Positions 41,521 to 50,244 of a DNA stretch of 64,000 nt are shown one piece after another; positions within the stretch are counted from its first letter, which is position 1, and each line of letters opens with the position of its first letter. The stretch spans positions 1 through 64,000 of the forward strand of contig CAWCKM010000059.1 in assembly GCA_963796125.1 (NCBI GenBank). The letters run 5' to 3'. A program made the translations under genes and the position numbers. This DNA comes from DASPRG01 sp963796125. Lineage in GTDB: Bacteria; Nitrospirota; Thermodesulfovibrionia; Thermodesulfovibrionales; SM23-35. The notes below the pieces were generated by a model. It was not told the origin of the DNA. It did not search any database and saw only the letters and a program-made list of their open reading frames with translations.

Positions 41521-41550
41521 TCCCGCGCTCCCTACCGGGTAGGTGCGGGA
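41521..41550 (+). terminator. very stable hairpin after the wHTH gene
   Basis: TCCCGC pairs with GCGGGA, and inside it CCTAC pairs with GTAGG around a CGG loop. It starts 8 bases after the stop. No T tract follows; instead the ribosome binding site of the small peptide follows, so it may be a processing or stability element rather than a terminator. Confidence 0.5.
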
Positions 41551-41570
41551 TGGAAAGGGGGTGACTGTTT

Positions 41571-41624
41571 ATGCCAGCAGCAAAGAAGAAAGCAGCGAAG
41601 AAGCCCGCAAAGAAAAAGAAATAG
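41571..41624 (+). CDS. 17-residue Lys/Ala-rich microprotein
   Basis: The ORF reads MPAAKKKAAKKPAKKKK and stop. It has a strong GGAAAGGGGGTG ribosome binding site at correct spacing, a stable hairpin directly upstream and a textbook intrinsic terminator 28 bases after the stop. Nine or more of its 17 residues are Lys. The composition resembles histone-H1 tails and the N-terminal tail of the DksA-like protein in this window. It would bind nucleic acid or polyphosphate if made. Too short for family assignment, but the surrounding signals support expression. Confidence 0.6.
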   Translation: MPAAKKKAAKKPAKKKK

Positions 41625-41652
41625 TCCTGTTCCGCATGCACACACGAGTTTC

Positions 41653-41686
41653 GGCTGGAGGAGAAATTCTCCAGCCCCTTTTTTCC
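41653..41686 (+). terminator. intrinsic terminator of the microprotein gene
   Basis: A perfect 8-base stem GGCTGGAG / CTCCAGCC with an 8-base loop, followed by CCTTTTTTCC. The best intrinsic terminator in the window. Confidence 0.88.
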
Positions 41687-41840
41687 GGTCTTTTTTTAAC
41701 GATATCACTCAATTTCCTTTCCTCATTAACTTTTGTTGATTTTTATATAATTTTGCTATACTTGAGAGCTGAATATGCACTTAAAATGTATAGTGAAGAA
41801 AAGGTTATTTTTCTTATAGTCTGCAAAGGAGAATGGTTGA

Positions 41841-42332
41841 ATGGAAAAATCTGAATTTTATTACAAAAGAAAGCCTGCAATCATATCTTTCCTGCTTGTT
41901 TATATTATTTGCTTTGGAATTTTCTACTGGTTAATAAATAATTCACCGGCAATCTCTAAGGAGATTCACAAATATGTTATCACACAACTTCCTATACCGC
42001 ATTCAAATCTTATTTCAAATCTACCTTACGGAAAAATATTCTCTCTCTTTTTTCTTCTTTATGGCATCCGTACATTGCTCTGGAATTTGATGAGCAGCTA
42101 TGAAATGAGTTCATCTGAAATCAGAATGTTAACAGGGCATGTAAGCAGAAAAGAGCAGTTTTTCCCTCTGATGGACTTTTATGAGGTTTCGTTCAAACAG
42201 AACCTTATAGAAACACCTTTCCGCGTTGGTACCCTTATCCTGAACAGGAGAAGAGGGGGCCAGTTAATTATTAAGGGCGTTTACAACATACGATCTGTAG
42301 CCGAAAGCCTCCGCAAATGGATAATTCCTTAA
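41841..42332 (+). CDS. bPH2-type membrane protein
   Basis: A 163-residue protein with two TM helices (AIISFLLVYIICFGIFYWLI and KIFSLFFLLYGIRTLLWNLM) and a bacterial pleckstrin-homology (DUF304/bPH2) domain: YEMSSSEIRMLTGHVSRKEQFFPLMDFYEVSFKQNLIE and FRVGTLILN. The typical role of these domains is unknown. AAAGGAGAATGG precedes the ATG. It stands alone between the microprotein and HU genes. Confidence 0.78.
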   Translation: MEKSEFYYKRKPAIISFLLVYIICFGIFYWLINNSPAISKEIHKYVITQLPIPHSNLISNLPYGKIFSLFFLLYGIRTLLWNLMSSYEMSSSEIRMLTGHVSRKEQFFPLMDFYEVSFKQNLIETPFRVGTLILNRRRGGQLIIKGVYNIRSVAESLRKWIIP

Positions 42333-42500
42333 ACAGCTCATTTTTCCCCTTATTTTTTGCTCTCCGAATCTGTAAGTAATCTGTAACCTTACCTCTGATA
42401 TCATGAGACACATTTCTGGTAATTGATGTGTTTGGAAAGTCGAGCCCAGTACAAACAAATATAACGGAGACAACCTCTGTGTATGTTAAGGAGGAAACAA

Positions 42501-42773
42501 ATGACAAAGACCGAGTTAATTCAGAAAATTGCAAGCAGCACAAAAATAACGAGAGCAGAAGCATCAAAAGCCCTGGATGTAACACTTAATGCTATAAAGA
42601 ATAGTTTAAAGAAAAGGCAGAAAGTGATACTTGTTGGGTTTGGCACCTTTTCAGTCCTGGAGAGGAGAGCAAGAAATGGGCGTAATCCAAAGACAGGTGA
42701 TGTAATTACCATTGCGCGGCAGAAGACTCCAAAGTTTACAGCAGGTAAGTCATTAAAAGATGCAATAAAATAA
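42501..42773 (+). CDS. HU-family DNA-binding protein
   Basis: A 90-residue nucleoid protein. MTKTELIQKIASSTKITRAEASKALD is the dimer core, VGFGTFSVLERRARNGRNPKTG the DNA-binding arm with its GRNPxTG tip, and PKFTAGKSLKDAIK the C-terminal helix. The ATG at 42501 after AAGGAGG is preferred to the in-frame upstream ATG at 42483. It bends or coats DNA; HU and IHF cannot be separated on sequence alone, but the single gene fits HU. Confidence 0.95.
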   Translation: MTKTELIQKIASSTKITRAEASKALDVTLNAIKNSLKKRQKVILVGFGTFSVLERRARNGRNPKTGDVITIARQKTPKFTAGKSLKDAIK

Positions 42774-43019
42774 AAAGTTGAGCATCCCCTTCATTTATGA
42801 GAACTGTTAACAGCAGTTGTGAAAAACTTTATTCAACAATAGAAAACAAGGTAACTTTATATCGAGAAAAGATTAATGAAATAGGTTATAATAGTGCAAT
42901 CAAAAAACATTATCGACTCCATTCCGGGGGCTAAGAGGTAAACCTTCAATAACCATGTGATTCAACATTACCTCTTATGAGTATTTTTCGTGCAACAAAC
43001 GGTGTGATAGGAGGTTGAG

Positions 43020-43490
43020 ATGAGAAAAATTATTATTGGCCTTATTATCCTGATATTCTGTGTTACTCTGAACACTTTTAAAGTTTGCATGGCAGAAACA
43101 AGTTTTCAGAATGACGGGAAGACAGATTATTCTGTTGCTTCATGGTATGGGCCTAATTTTCATGGGAAAAAGACAGCTTCAGGGCAAATATTTGACATGC
43201 ATAACTTTACCTGCGCACATAAGAAATATCCTTTTGGTACATGGTTAAAGATCACCAACATTATGAATGACAAGACTACTTTCTGTATGGTTAATGATAG
43301 GGGGCCATTAGTATCCTTTAGAGATTTAGATCTGTCTTATGCCGCAGCAAAGATGCTTGATATGATAACATTGGGAACTTGTGTAGTCAGAATTGAATAT
43401 TTAGGTATGGATGCCAAGTATATGAAAGCAATAACGAACTTCTTTAAGGATCATTCATTGGTAAGGCCTTTACAGCATAAACGGAAATAG
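43020..43490 (+). CDS. RlpA-like double-psi beta-barrel protein
   Basis: A 156-residue exported protein with a signal peptide (MRKIIIGLIILIFCVTLNTF, cleavage near residue 24) and one RlpA/DPBB domain: SVASWYGPNFHGKKTASGQIFDM, CAHKKYPFGTWLKITN, MVNDRGP and LDLSYAAAKMLDM. The catalytic Asp of lytic transglycosylase RlpA (NDRGP) is present. The SPOR domain of full-length RlpA is missing, so peptidoglycan septum targeting is uncertain. GATAGGAGG precedes the ATG. Confidence 0.9.
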   Translation: MRKIIIGLIILIFCVTLNTFKVCMAETSFQNDGKTDYSVASWYGPNFHGKKTASGQIFDMHNFTCAHKKYPFGTWLKITNIMNDKTTFCMVNDRGPLVSFRDLDLSYAAAKMLDMITLGTCVVRIEYLGMDAKYMKAITNFFKDHSLVRPLQHKRK

Positions 43491-43688
43491 GAGTTAAATC
43501 CATTATTCTGTTTGTTTTGTTGAATTGGCATCAAAGAGGCGCTGTTCCTGTCAAAAATAGTTACTACATAACTATCTCAGTAATCAGAAGTAAGTTCAGC
43601 CATTCTTTAAAAGCAACATAAGAAGTGAAAATGCTTCCACTATAGGCTTTTCTTGTCAGAATCAGATAATAAATGTTACATTTCTGAA

Positions 43689-45020
43689 ATGAAAAAGAAT
43701 GTTTATATACACACATTTGGTTGTCAAATGAATATCCATGACTCTGAGAAGATGCTCGGTATTCTCGAGCAAGAAGGATTTACTGAGACCGGAGATCCGA
43801 ATGATGCCGAATTAATCATATTTAACACATGCAGCGTCAGGCAAAAAGCTGAACAAAAATTTTATAGCGAACTCGGGAGAATAAAGGCGTTTAAGAAAAA
43901 AAGGCCAAAGGTGCAAATAGCTGTTGCTGGCTGTATAGCACAACAGGAGGGGGGAAATATTTTAAGAAAAGCACCTTGTGTAAGTTTTGTATTCGGGCCA
44001 CAGAATATACATGCACTTAAAGATTTCGTATCAGGCAAGATTGCATCTACTGCTTTAGAAGATAATCCTGAGATAGAAAAAACAGATCTTCCCGCAAAAC
44101 GTGTTGACGGAGTGCAGGCATGGGTAACCATCATGTATGGATGCAATAACTTCTGTAGTTTCTGTATTGTTCCTTATACAAGAGGACGGGAACGATCAAG
44201 GCCGACAGACAAAATACTGGCTGAAGTAAAGGAACTTGCTGCAAGAGGATATAAGGAAATAACCCTTCTCGGTCAGAATGTAAATTCTTATCGGAGCAAT
44301 TCTAATTTCCCGGAGCTTTTAAAAATACTCAACAGGGTAGGGGGAATAGAACGAATAAGATTTGTTACTTCCCATCCGAGGGACTTATCTGAGGAACTTA
44401 TAGCAGTAATGGGTGACCTTCCAAGGGTTTGCGAACATATCCACCTTCCCCTGCAATCAGGCTCAAATAAAATTTTGCGTCTGATGAACAGGGGGTATTC
44501 ATTTGAGGAATACATCCAAAAAGTGTCAAAACTCAGAAACAAAATTCCCAATATTTCGATAACAACCGATATCATAGCCGGCTTCCCAGGCGAGACAGAT
44601 GATGATCATATGTTAACAATAGAGGCACTAAAGAAAATTGAGTTTGATGGGATATTTGCTTTTAAGTTTTCTCCAAGGCCCGGCACTAAGGCTGCAGGTA
44701 TGGAGAATCAACTGTCAGACGGATTGAAATCAATGAGACTGATCCAGATTTTGGAATTACAGGATAAGATAACAGAGAATAAAAATAAGTTACTTGAGGG
44801 TACATTTCAGGAGATACTACTTGAAGGAGAGAGTGAAGCAGACAGGAAAAAACTGACAGGCAGGACAAGAACAAACAAGATAGTTAATATTCCGTGGATT
44901 GAAATTAAGAAGGGAGCCTTAATATCTGTAGAAATTACAAAGGGAAGAAAGCATTCTCTTGAAGGGAAACTCTTGGTTCAAGATTTAAAAGGAGCTGTTG
45001 ATAAGAAAGGCAAGATTTGA
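43689..45020 (+). CDS. miaB: tRNA-2-methylthio-N6-isopentenyladenosine synthase
   Basis: A radical-SAM methylthiotransferase that modifies A37 of tRNAs. The N-terminal UPF0004 domain has its three cluster cysteines in GCQMNIHDSE, FNTCSVR and VAGCIAQQ. The radical-SAM site is CNNFCSFCIVPYTRGRERS. The C-terminal TRAM domain follows (ILLEGESEADRKKLTGRT). I use ATG 43689; an in-frame TTG at 43653 would add 12 residues, and neither has a good ribosome binding site. Its stop overlaps the next gene. No miaA is adjacent. Confidence 0.93.
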   Translation: MKKNVYIHTFGCQMNIHDSEKMLGILEQEGFTETGDPNDAELIIFNTCSVRQKAEQKFYSELGRIKAFKKKRPKVQIAVAGCIAQQEGGNILRKAPCVSFVFGPQNIHALKDFVSGKIASTALEDNPEIEKTDLPAKRVDGVQAWVTIMYGCNNFCSFCIVPYTRGRERSRPTDKILAEVKELAARGYKEITLLGQNVNSYRSNSNFPELLKILNRVGGIERIRFVTSHPRDLSEELIAVMGDLPRVCEHIHLPLQSGSNKILRLMNRGYSFEEYIQKVSKLRNKIPNISITTDIIAGFPGETDDDHMLTIEALKKIEFDGIFAFKFSPRPGTKAAGMENQLSDGLKSMRLIQILELQDKITENKNKLLEGTFQEILLEGESEADRKKLTGRTRTNKIVNIPWIEIKKGALISVEITKGRKHSLEGKLLVQDLKGAVDKKGKI

Positions 45021-46261
45021 GAATGAAAGTATCAGTGCTTACTCTTGGTTGCAGGGTTAATCAGTCAGAAAGCGATGTGATAGAAGGGAATCTTAGAAAA
45101 CTCGGATGGTCTGCTGTTGGTTTAGCTGAAAGTCCTGATTACTGCATTGTCAATACATGTAGTGTCACTGCAAAAAGTGATTATCAGTCAAGACAGCTTA
45201 TAAGAAGAGCTGTAAGATCTGGAGGCAAGGTCATAGTTACAGGATGTTACTCTCAATTGAACCGGGATGAGGTGAAAAACACACAAGGAGTTTTCGAAGT
45301 GGTATCAAATATAGAAAAAGATAATATTATTAATATGTTATCTAATAAGGTTAAAAGTAATACATTTTGTCTTGTAAATAGGTCAAGGCCATATCTTAAG
45401 ATTCAGGATGGTTGTAATTATGCTTGTTCCTATTGTACAGTTCCTCTTGCAAGAGGAAGATCGAGAAGCGTCCAGGCTTCGGAAGTTATTAGGAAGGCTA
45501 TGGAAGTTGATGCTGCAGGTTACCATGAGGTTGTTATTACTGGAATAAACCTTGGCTCCTATGGATACGATTTAAAACCTCAACTAAAACTTTCAGAATT
45601 ACTTAAAATGATATTAAAAAAAACAAAAATTAAAAGAATAAGACTGAGTTCAATAGAAATAAAAGATATAGATAATGAATTAATAGAACTTTTTCAGGAT
45701 GAAAGGATCTGTAGGCATATTCATTTGCCACTGCAAAGCGGTGATGAGAAGATATTAAGGCTTATGAATAGGATGTACTCAGTAAGTGATTATGTTGGTG
45801 TAATAGAAAAGATCTTAAAAAGTGCACCAGATATAGCTATAGGCACTGATATAATTACAGGCTTCCCGGGAGAGGGTGATGCTGAGTTCAATAATACAAG
45901 CCAGTTACTTGATAACCTGCCAATAACTTACATCCATACATTTCCATTCTCACCGAGGCCAAATACATTAGCCGCTAAAATGCCAAACCAGAATAATTTT
46001 GCAGTAAAGAAAAAAAGGAGTAATGCATTAAAAGCTTTAAGTGACAGGAAAAGAATGGAATACATGGCATCTCAAGTGCATAAGATCCTCGATATTATTA
46101 TAGAAGCGCAGGGAAGCGATAATACGTCATCAGGAACATCAAGTAATTACTTGAAGGTCAGGATGCCTCCCAATGGATACCCTAAGGGAACCTTTGTGAG
46201 AGTAAGGATTGCCAATATTGAAGGAAATTACCTGAACGGAGAATTGGTAGAACACATATAA
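45017..46261 (+). CDS. mtaB: tRNA (N6-threonylcarbamoyladenosine) methylthiotransferase
   Basis: A 412-414-residue methylthiotransferase making ms2t6A at position 37 of ANN-decoding tRNAs. It begins VSVLTLGCRVNQSESDVIEG, with NTCSVTAKSDYQSRQ and VTGCYSQ for the first cluster and CNYACSYCTVPLARGRSRS for the radical-SAM cluster. The GCRVNQ and YQSRQ motifs separate MtaB from MiaB. The TTG at 45017 overlaps the miaB stop; the ATG at 45023 is an equal candidate. The two genes likely arose by duplication and share a transcript. Confidence 0.9.
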   Translation: MRMKVSVLTLGCRVNQSESDVIEGNLRKLGWSAVGLAESPDYCIVNTCSVTAKSDYQSRQLIRRAVRSGGKVIVTGCYSQLNRDEVKNTQGVFEVVSNIEKDNIINMLSNKVKSNTFCLVNRSRPYLKIQDGCNYACSYCTVPLARGRSRSVQASEVIRKAMEVDAAGYHEVVITGINLGSYGYDLKPQLKLSELLKMILKKTKIKRIRLSSIEIKDIDNELIELFQDERICRHIHLPLQSGDEKILRLMNRMYSVSDYVGVIEKILKSAPDIAIGTDIITGFPGEGDAEFNNTSQLLDNLPITYIHTFPFSPRPNTLAAKMPNQNNFAVKKKRSNALKALSDRKRMEYMASQVHKILDIIIEAQGSDNTSSGTSSNYLKVRMPPNGYPKGTFVRVRIANIEGNYLNGELVEHI

Positions 46262-46540
46262 CCAATTGAATTTTAATAATTATTTTTCTGCTCAAATCCT
46301 ATTCATGTATGTTAGAACCCTTAAATTTACACAAGCAAGAAAGAGTTCTGAACACTCTTAATAACATGTTACTAACATTTTTTGTTTAAATATAATGTCT
46401 GATAAGATATATTATGTAAAGTTTGCTATGATGTTTCCATTGTGCGTTGTGATGTTCATTTTTCCCTTGACTTTAGCCCTTCGTTCTTGGTATATACTAT
46501 GCTTAAGGTCATCACGGCTATTCCAGAGCGTGGTCATATT
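46262..46540. other. intergenic region downstream of mtaB
   Basis: AT-rich sequence without a recognisable gene. Short ORFs have no support. Confidence 0.3.
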
Positions 46541-46585
46541 CGTTACACTCCGAAATCCGGCGAGATGGGTGTGCAGAGTGTAACG
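46541..46585. repeat. perfect 10-base inverted repeat before a hypothetical gene
   Basis: CGTTACACTC (46541-46550) faces GAGTGTAACG (46576-46585) with 25 bases between, ending 2 bases before an ATG. It could be an operator or the end of a mobile element. Confidence 0.5.
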
Positions 46586-46587
46586 AT

Positions 46588-46951
46588 ATGGCACGGTACG
46601 AATTTAAAGAAGTTAAACCAGACCATTTTGACCTTTATGAAGAAGGTTCCTTCCTTTGCTCCTTTACTCGTTCCACTTTTCGAGAATCTTTAGGACATGT
46701 TGGACGTGGTGAGAATTGGATAGGTAGTATCCTGCGCTTATTTAACAAAAAGTTTCCTTTGCCCTATCAAGTTCGTTCAAGTAATTCTTTAGAAAGAGCT
46801 GTAGAAGTGTATGGAGAAGCGGGATTTTGTAGATTATTTAAGGGGTAAAGGGCTTAGAGTTGTAAAACCTTTGGGAATTTCTGACCGCATGATAATAGAT
46901 TTCTTAGAGTCGAAAGGTTATCTCATATCGGGTATGCTTGATGATGTCTGA
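46588..46951 (+). CDS. hypothetical protein, possible frameshift
   Basis: An 86-residue frame (46588-46848), MARYEFKEVKPDHFDLYEEG to VEVYGEAGFCRLFKG, overlaps a second frame from 46811 that continues DFVDYLRGKGLRVVKPLGIS and FLESKGYLISGMLDDV to a stop at 46949-46951. Together they may be one protein of about 120 residues broken by an indel near 46825. No family is recognised, and no ribosome binding site is visible at 46588. Confidence 0.4.
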
Positions 46952-46971
46952 CTGATGAGACAGTAAAAGAA

Positions 46972-47210
46972 CAAAATGTTGAGTCAGAATCAATGGTTAA
47001 AGAGAGTGTCTAAAAGAGTAACACTTTGCTATGGCGATTTTTTGGGATAATCGTCAGAAAAGAAACTTAAAGGAACTGATTTATAGCGAAAGAACCTGGG
47101 CTGTGATACATTTTTTTTCTGGCTAATCCTGATATTCTATGGATTTAAATTTCACTAAAAGGCAAAATGTTGAATCAGAGTCAACAGTAAAGAGAGGTTC
47201 TAAAACTGTA
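46972..47210 (+). repeat. pair of diverged direct repeats
   Basis: CAAAATGTTGAGTCAGAATC... at 46972 and CAAAATGTTGAATCAGAGTC... at 47163 are about 85% alike over some 50 bases, each ending in a TCTAAAA-type tract. They look like old duplicated ends or tandem relics; no transposase is near. Confidence 0.45.
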
Positions 47211-47241
47211 TCATAATGTTCAATACGTTCTTTTGATATAA

Positions 47242-47922
47242 ATGACTATGTGTGCGAAGATTTTAGTAATGGCGATATTTGTTTTAGTGCTTTTTCTAAC
47301 TACAGTATGCTTTGCTGAGATAGTGGAGGACGGATTTGTTTTACAAAGAATCAGGGCTGAAGAAGGAGATGGGAGTGATGTTAAAGTCATACTGCGTACG
47401 GGAAGGTTTGCAAAGGGAGAGATTTATAGTATGACTGAGAAAATTACCAAGGGAGATTTCATCCAGGAAGCACCAAGAGAAATGATAATTGTATCAAATG
47501 GGTTTGCAAGTATAATTTCTAATAATCAAGAGTCTCTTGTTATTAGAAATGAATTTTTAGTGGATAATTCATTAAGTATGACTGTTAAAGGCAGTTGGAA
47601 TGGTAAAAAAGATGGAGCGGTGCATATGTTAATGGGAAAGATTACCATGTTTGATTATGAATTTGATTCAAATAGCAACTATCCGCTTATATTTAGAATG
47701 ACGCATAATGGGTATGAATATCAGAGGGGAGTTGGCAGGGTAAAAGATTTACAAACAGGTGAAATTTATATTTTTGTAACTCAAAGAGGAGCCGTGAATG
47801 AATATGGGGAAGAATTTTTTGATAGATCGTCTTGTGAAAAGGAGTGCTGTGAATTATTGGTGAAAGGTCAAGTTAAACAGGGAGTGACAATAGAAGAGTG
47901 CGTGAGAGCTTTGTGCAAATAA
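47242..47922 (+). CDS. exported protein of unknown function
   Basis: A 226-residue protein with a signal peptide (CAKILVMAIFVLVLFLTTVCFA) followed by a beta-rich domain. Its C-terminal part has four cysteines in a SSCEKECCELL and EECVRALCK arrangement that could form two disulfides. The central GSWNGKKDGAVHMLMGKITMFDYEF is predicted to be beta-strand-rich. I do not recognise the family. It lies alone before tRNA-Gly; no clear ribosome binding site is present, and a second in-frame ATG lies at 47248. Confidence 0.68.
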   Translation: MTMCAKILVMAIFVLVLFLTTVCFAEIVEDGFVLQRIRAEEGDGSDVKVILRTGRFAKGEIYSMTEKITKGDFIQEAPREMIIVSNGFASIISNNQESLVIRNEFLVDNSLSMTVKGSWNGKKDGAVHMLMGKITMFDYEFDSNSNYPLIFRMTHNGYEYQRGVGRVKDLQTGEIYIFVTQRGAVNEYGEEFFDRSSCEKECCELLVKGQVKQGVTIEECVRALCK

Positions 47923-48049
47923 TTTGTATAAAAAGAGAGATAAAAGAATTATCAAAAAACCCCTCCTTAAGTCGCCCCTCCGTAGAGTGAAATCAGATAG
48001 GTCAGATTATTTTAAAAAACAATTTCTGTTTTTCAGGAAAAATGATTTC

Positions 48050-48077
48050 TTGACTTTAATACATACTGGTTTATAGA
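48050..48077 (+). promoter_or_regulatory. promoter of tRNA-Gly
   Basis: TTGACT (48050-48055), a 16-base spacer and TATAGA (48072-48077). The expected start is about 48084, 4 bases before the tRNA. Confidence 0.6.
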
Positions 48078-48087
48078 ATTTTGTATT

Positions 48088-48159
48088 GCGGGCGTAACTC
48101 AGCGGTAGAGTGTCAGCTTCCCAAGCTGAAGGTCGCGGGTTCGAATCCCGTCGCCCGCT
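48088..48159 (+). tRNA. tRNA-Gly(CCC)
   Basis: A full cloverleaf: acceptor GCGGGCG / CGCCCGC with discriminator T, D arm ACTC-AGCGGTA-GAGT, anticodon stem TCAGC / GCTGA with loop TTCCCAA (anticodon CCC, reading GGG), and T arm GCGGG-TTCGAAT-CCCGT. CCA is not encoded. Confidence 0.95.
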
Positions 48160-48620
48160 CTTAATGAATTATCCTACCTTTCAACTATATCCTTTCTTTG
48201 AGGGTAAAAGAAATAGATATTGAAAGATAAAGGTAAGGGGCCAGGGGAAAGCAAAGATGCGGAAAGGCTGGGAAAGGCTGCTTCCCCCTGCCCATTTTGG
48301 AAAAATATGTCTGGAAAAGCCCCAGCTACCGGGGGCCCCTCCCCCCAACTTAACTTTAATACATTGTGTTTGTTTCACAAACCGCTTGTCAATCAGGAAA
48401 AAGTTTTATATTTTTTAAAACTAAAGTTTGATAGGGAATGCATGCAGTATATTGACTTTTAGTATTAACAGAGATAACCTATCCTAAAATTATAGGTAAT
48501 ATGAAAGGATGATTAATCACAAAGAAAACTAACCGGAAAAAGTACTGTGCATACACTCAGTAATTAGGAAGATCTTCTGGATGTTATAGGGCAAACTGTA
48601 TTACGAAAGGGGGGTATCTT
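48160..48620. other. intergenic region with a GC-rich folded block
   Basis: Within this 461-base gap, 48236-48340 is GC-rich and can fold: GGGGCCAGGGGAAAGC faces GCTTCCCCCTGCCC, then GCCCC / GGGGGC forms a second hairpin. It has no ORF and does not match SRP RNA, 6S RNA or tmRNA. The rest is AT-rich. Confidence 0.35.
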
Positions 48621-49979
48621 ATGGAAGAAACAAGAAAGCCCATGGGATGGAAGGAACTGTATCTGAAAGAAGATTGGTGGGCAATTTATCTCGGGCTCGG
48701 CATTGTGATAGCAGCAATAGCATTTTTTTATACTGGCAACCCTTTTCTTAAATCCCTGAGTATTCTTCCTCCTGCATGGACAGATTTCGGAAAACTTGTT
48801 GAGCATTTTTCTGCTAAAATTGGATGGTATGCTCTTCAGTTCGTTTTCTGGTTGATAATCTTCAGCACAAGTACCAGAATATTAGGGTTCAAGCAGTCTG
48901 AGTATATCCCGTCCTTTATCTTTCTGTATATGCTGTCAATATTCACTTTTATAATCGGAGAATATAAACCCCTGAACAATTATGGATTTGAAGCTCCACT
49001 TGTTGCCCTGTTACTCGGACTTCTCATATCGAATGTTTTAAAGCTGCCGAAGTGGATGGATTCAGGCTTCAGGGTAGAGTATTACATAAAGACCGGTATT
49101 GTTCTTCTTGGTGCAACGCTTCCCTTTACCCTTATTATCTGGGCAGGCCCTATTGCTTTTCTGCAGGCTACAATTATTTCGGTAGTAACGTGTCTGACTA
49201 TATACTTTGTAGCTCATAAGCTTTTTGGGCTTGATAAGAGGTTTGGAGCAGTACTTGGAGTTGGCGCAGCCATTTGTGGTGTGTCTGCAGCAATAGCTGT
49301 TGGCGGTGCGGTAAAGGCAAAAAAGGAAGACGTATCTATTACGATAACTTTGGTAACGATATGGGCTATTGTCATGATATTCTTTATACCCTATTTCTCA
49401 AAGTTGTTAAATTTGCATCCGGCGCCAGTAGGCGCCTGGGTGGGATCATCTGAATTTGCTGATGCAGCAGGACTGGCTGCAGCAGTTGCCTATGAAAAAA
49501 TGGTTGGGGTTGAAGATGTTTCAGTGAAAGCCTTTACCCTTATGAAAGTTATTGGAAGAGATATATGGCTTGGCATATGGTCATTTATTTTTGCTCTGAT
49601 TGCATGTTTAAAATGGGAAAAAGAGGAATGTGGTACACGGCCAGCTGTATCAGAGATATGGTGGAGATTCCCTAAGTTTGTTCTCGGTTTCTTTGTTGCC
49701 TCAGTAGTTATCACCATAATCGCGTCTCAATATTCCCTTCAGGAGTACGACAAGATTCTTAAGCCAGAACTCATTAAACCCATAAAGAGTCTCAGGTCAT
49801 GGGCATTTATCTTTTGTTTTCTAAGCATTGGTCTTACCACGAGATTCAGGGAACTTGCTTCCGCAGGAAAAAAGCCATTCTGGGCTTTTACAATTGGCGT
49901 TATAGTTAATGTCACATTGGGTTTTGTACTTTCAATCTTAGTATTTGGAGATTTCTGGATAAGCAAAACAGCTCAGTAG
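48621..49979 (+). CDS. YeiH/UPF0324-family transporter (putative sulfate exporter type)
   Basis: A 452-residue membrane protein with about 11 TM helices. The family core is visible: EAPLVALLLGLLISNVLKLP, GIVLLGATLPF, GVGAAICGVSAAIAVGGAVKAKKEDVS and, near the end, RSWAFIFCFLSIGLTTRFREL. The family is annotated as a putative sulfate exporter, with weak experimental support for the substrate. It has an N-terminal extension before the first helix compared with E. coli YeiH. GAAAGGGGGGT precedes the ATG. A SulP transporter lies 9.4 kb downstream. Confidence 0.88.
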   Translation: MEETRKPMGWKELYLKEDWWAIYLGLGIVIAAIAFFYTGNPFLKSLSILPPAWTDFGKLVEHFSAKIGWYALQFVFWLIIFSTSTRILGFKQSEYIPSFIFLYMLSIFTFIIGEYKPLNNYGFEAPLVALLLGLLISNVLKLPKWMDSGFRVEYYIKTGIVLLGATLPFTLIIWAGPIAFLQATIISVVTCLTIYFVAHKLFGLDKRFGAVLGVGAAICGVSAAIAVGGAVKAKKEDVSITITLVTIWAIVMIFFIPYFSKLLNLHPAPVGAWVGSSEFADAAGLAAAVAYEKMVGVEDVSVKAFTLMKVIGRDIWLGIWSFIFALIACLKWEKEECGTRPAVSEIWWRFPKFVLGFFVASVVITIIASQYSLQEYDKILKPELIKPIKSLRSWAFIFCFLSIGLTTRFRELASAGKKPFWAFTIGVIVNVTLGFVLSILVFGDFWISKTAQ

Positions 49980-49994
49980 ATTAAATATTGTCCA

Positions 49995-50244
49995 ATGGGA
50001 ACTACTTGTTGGGAATGTAAATATTTCAATAACGATCCGGCATGGCTTGAGAAGGTTTTTCCCGGGTTAAATGCCTTAAGTTCTGCCTATGGGTCTGCAA
50101 GGGGAGAAGCATGGGGTATGCAGCAAACGTGATCTCTATCTGTCACCCAACAAAAAATGTGAATATTTCAAACCCATAAATAGTACCCCTTTTGTTAAGG
50201 GTTCATCTGTCTCCACACATGATAAATCCTCTGAAGAACTGTAA
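49995..50244 (+). pseudogene. small CxxC protein, probable frameshift
   Basis: The ATG frame reads MGTTCWECKYFNNDPAWLEK, PGLNALSSAYGSARGEAWGM and stops at QQT. One frame change near 50127 restores RDLYLSPNKKCEYFKPIN, with a third cysteine in a second C-x-YF unit, so the parts belong together. The CxxCxYF...CxYF pattern suggests a small metal-binding domain. The far end is uncertain because it runs into the convergent lipid-synthase gene. Confidence 0.4.

Noticed and set aside
48236..48340. SRP 4.5S RNA
   Set aside because: The GGTCAGGTCCGGAAGGAAGCAGCC-type core loop is absent.
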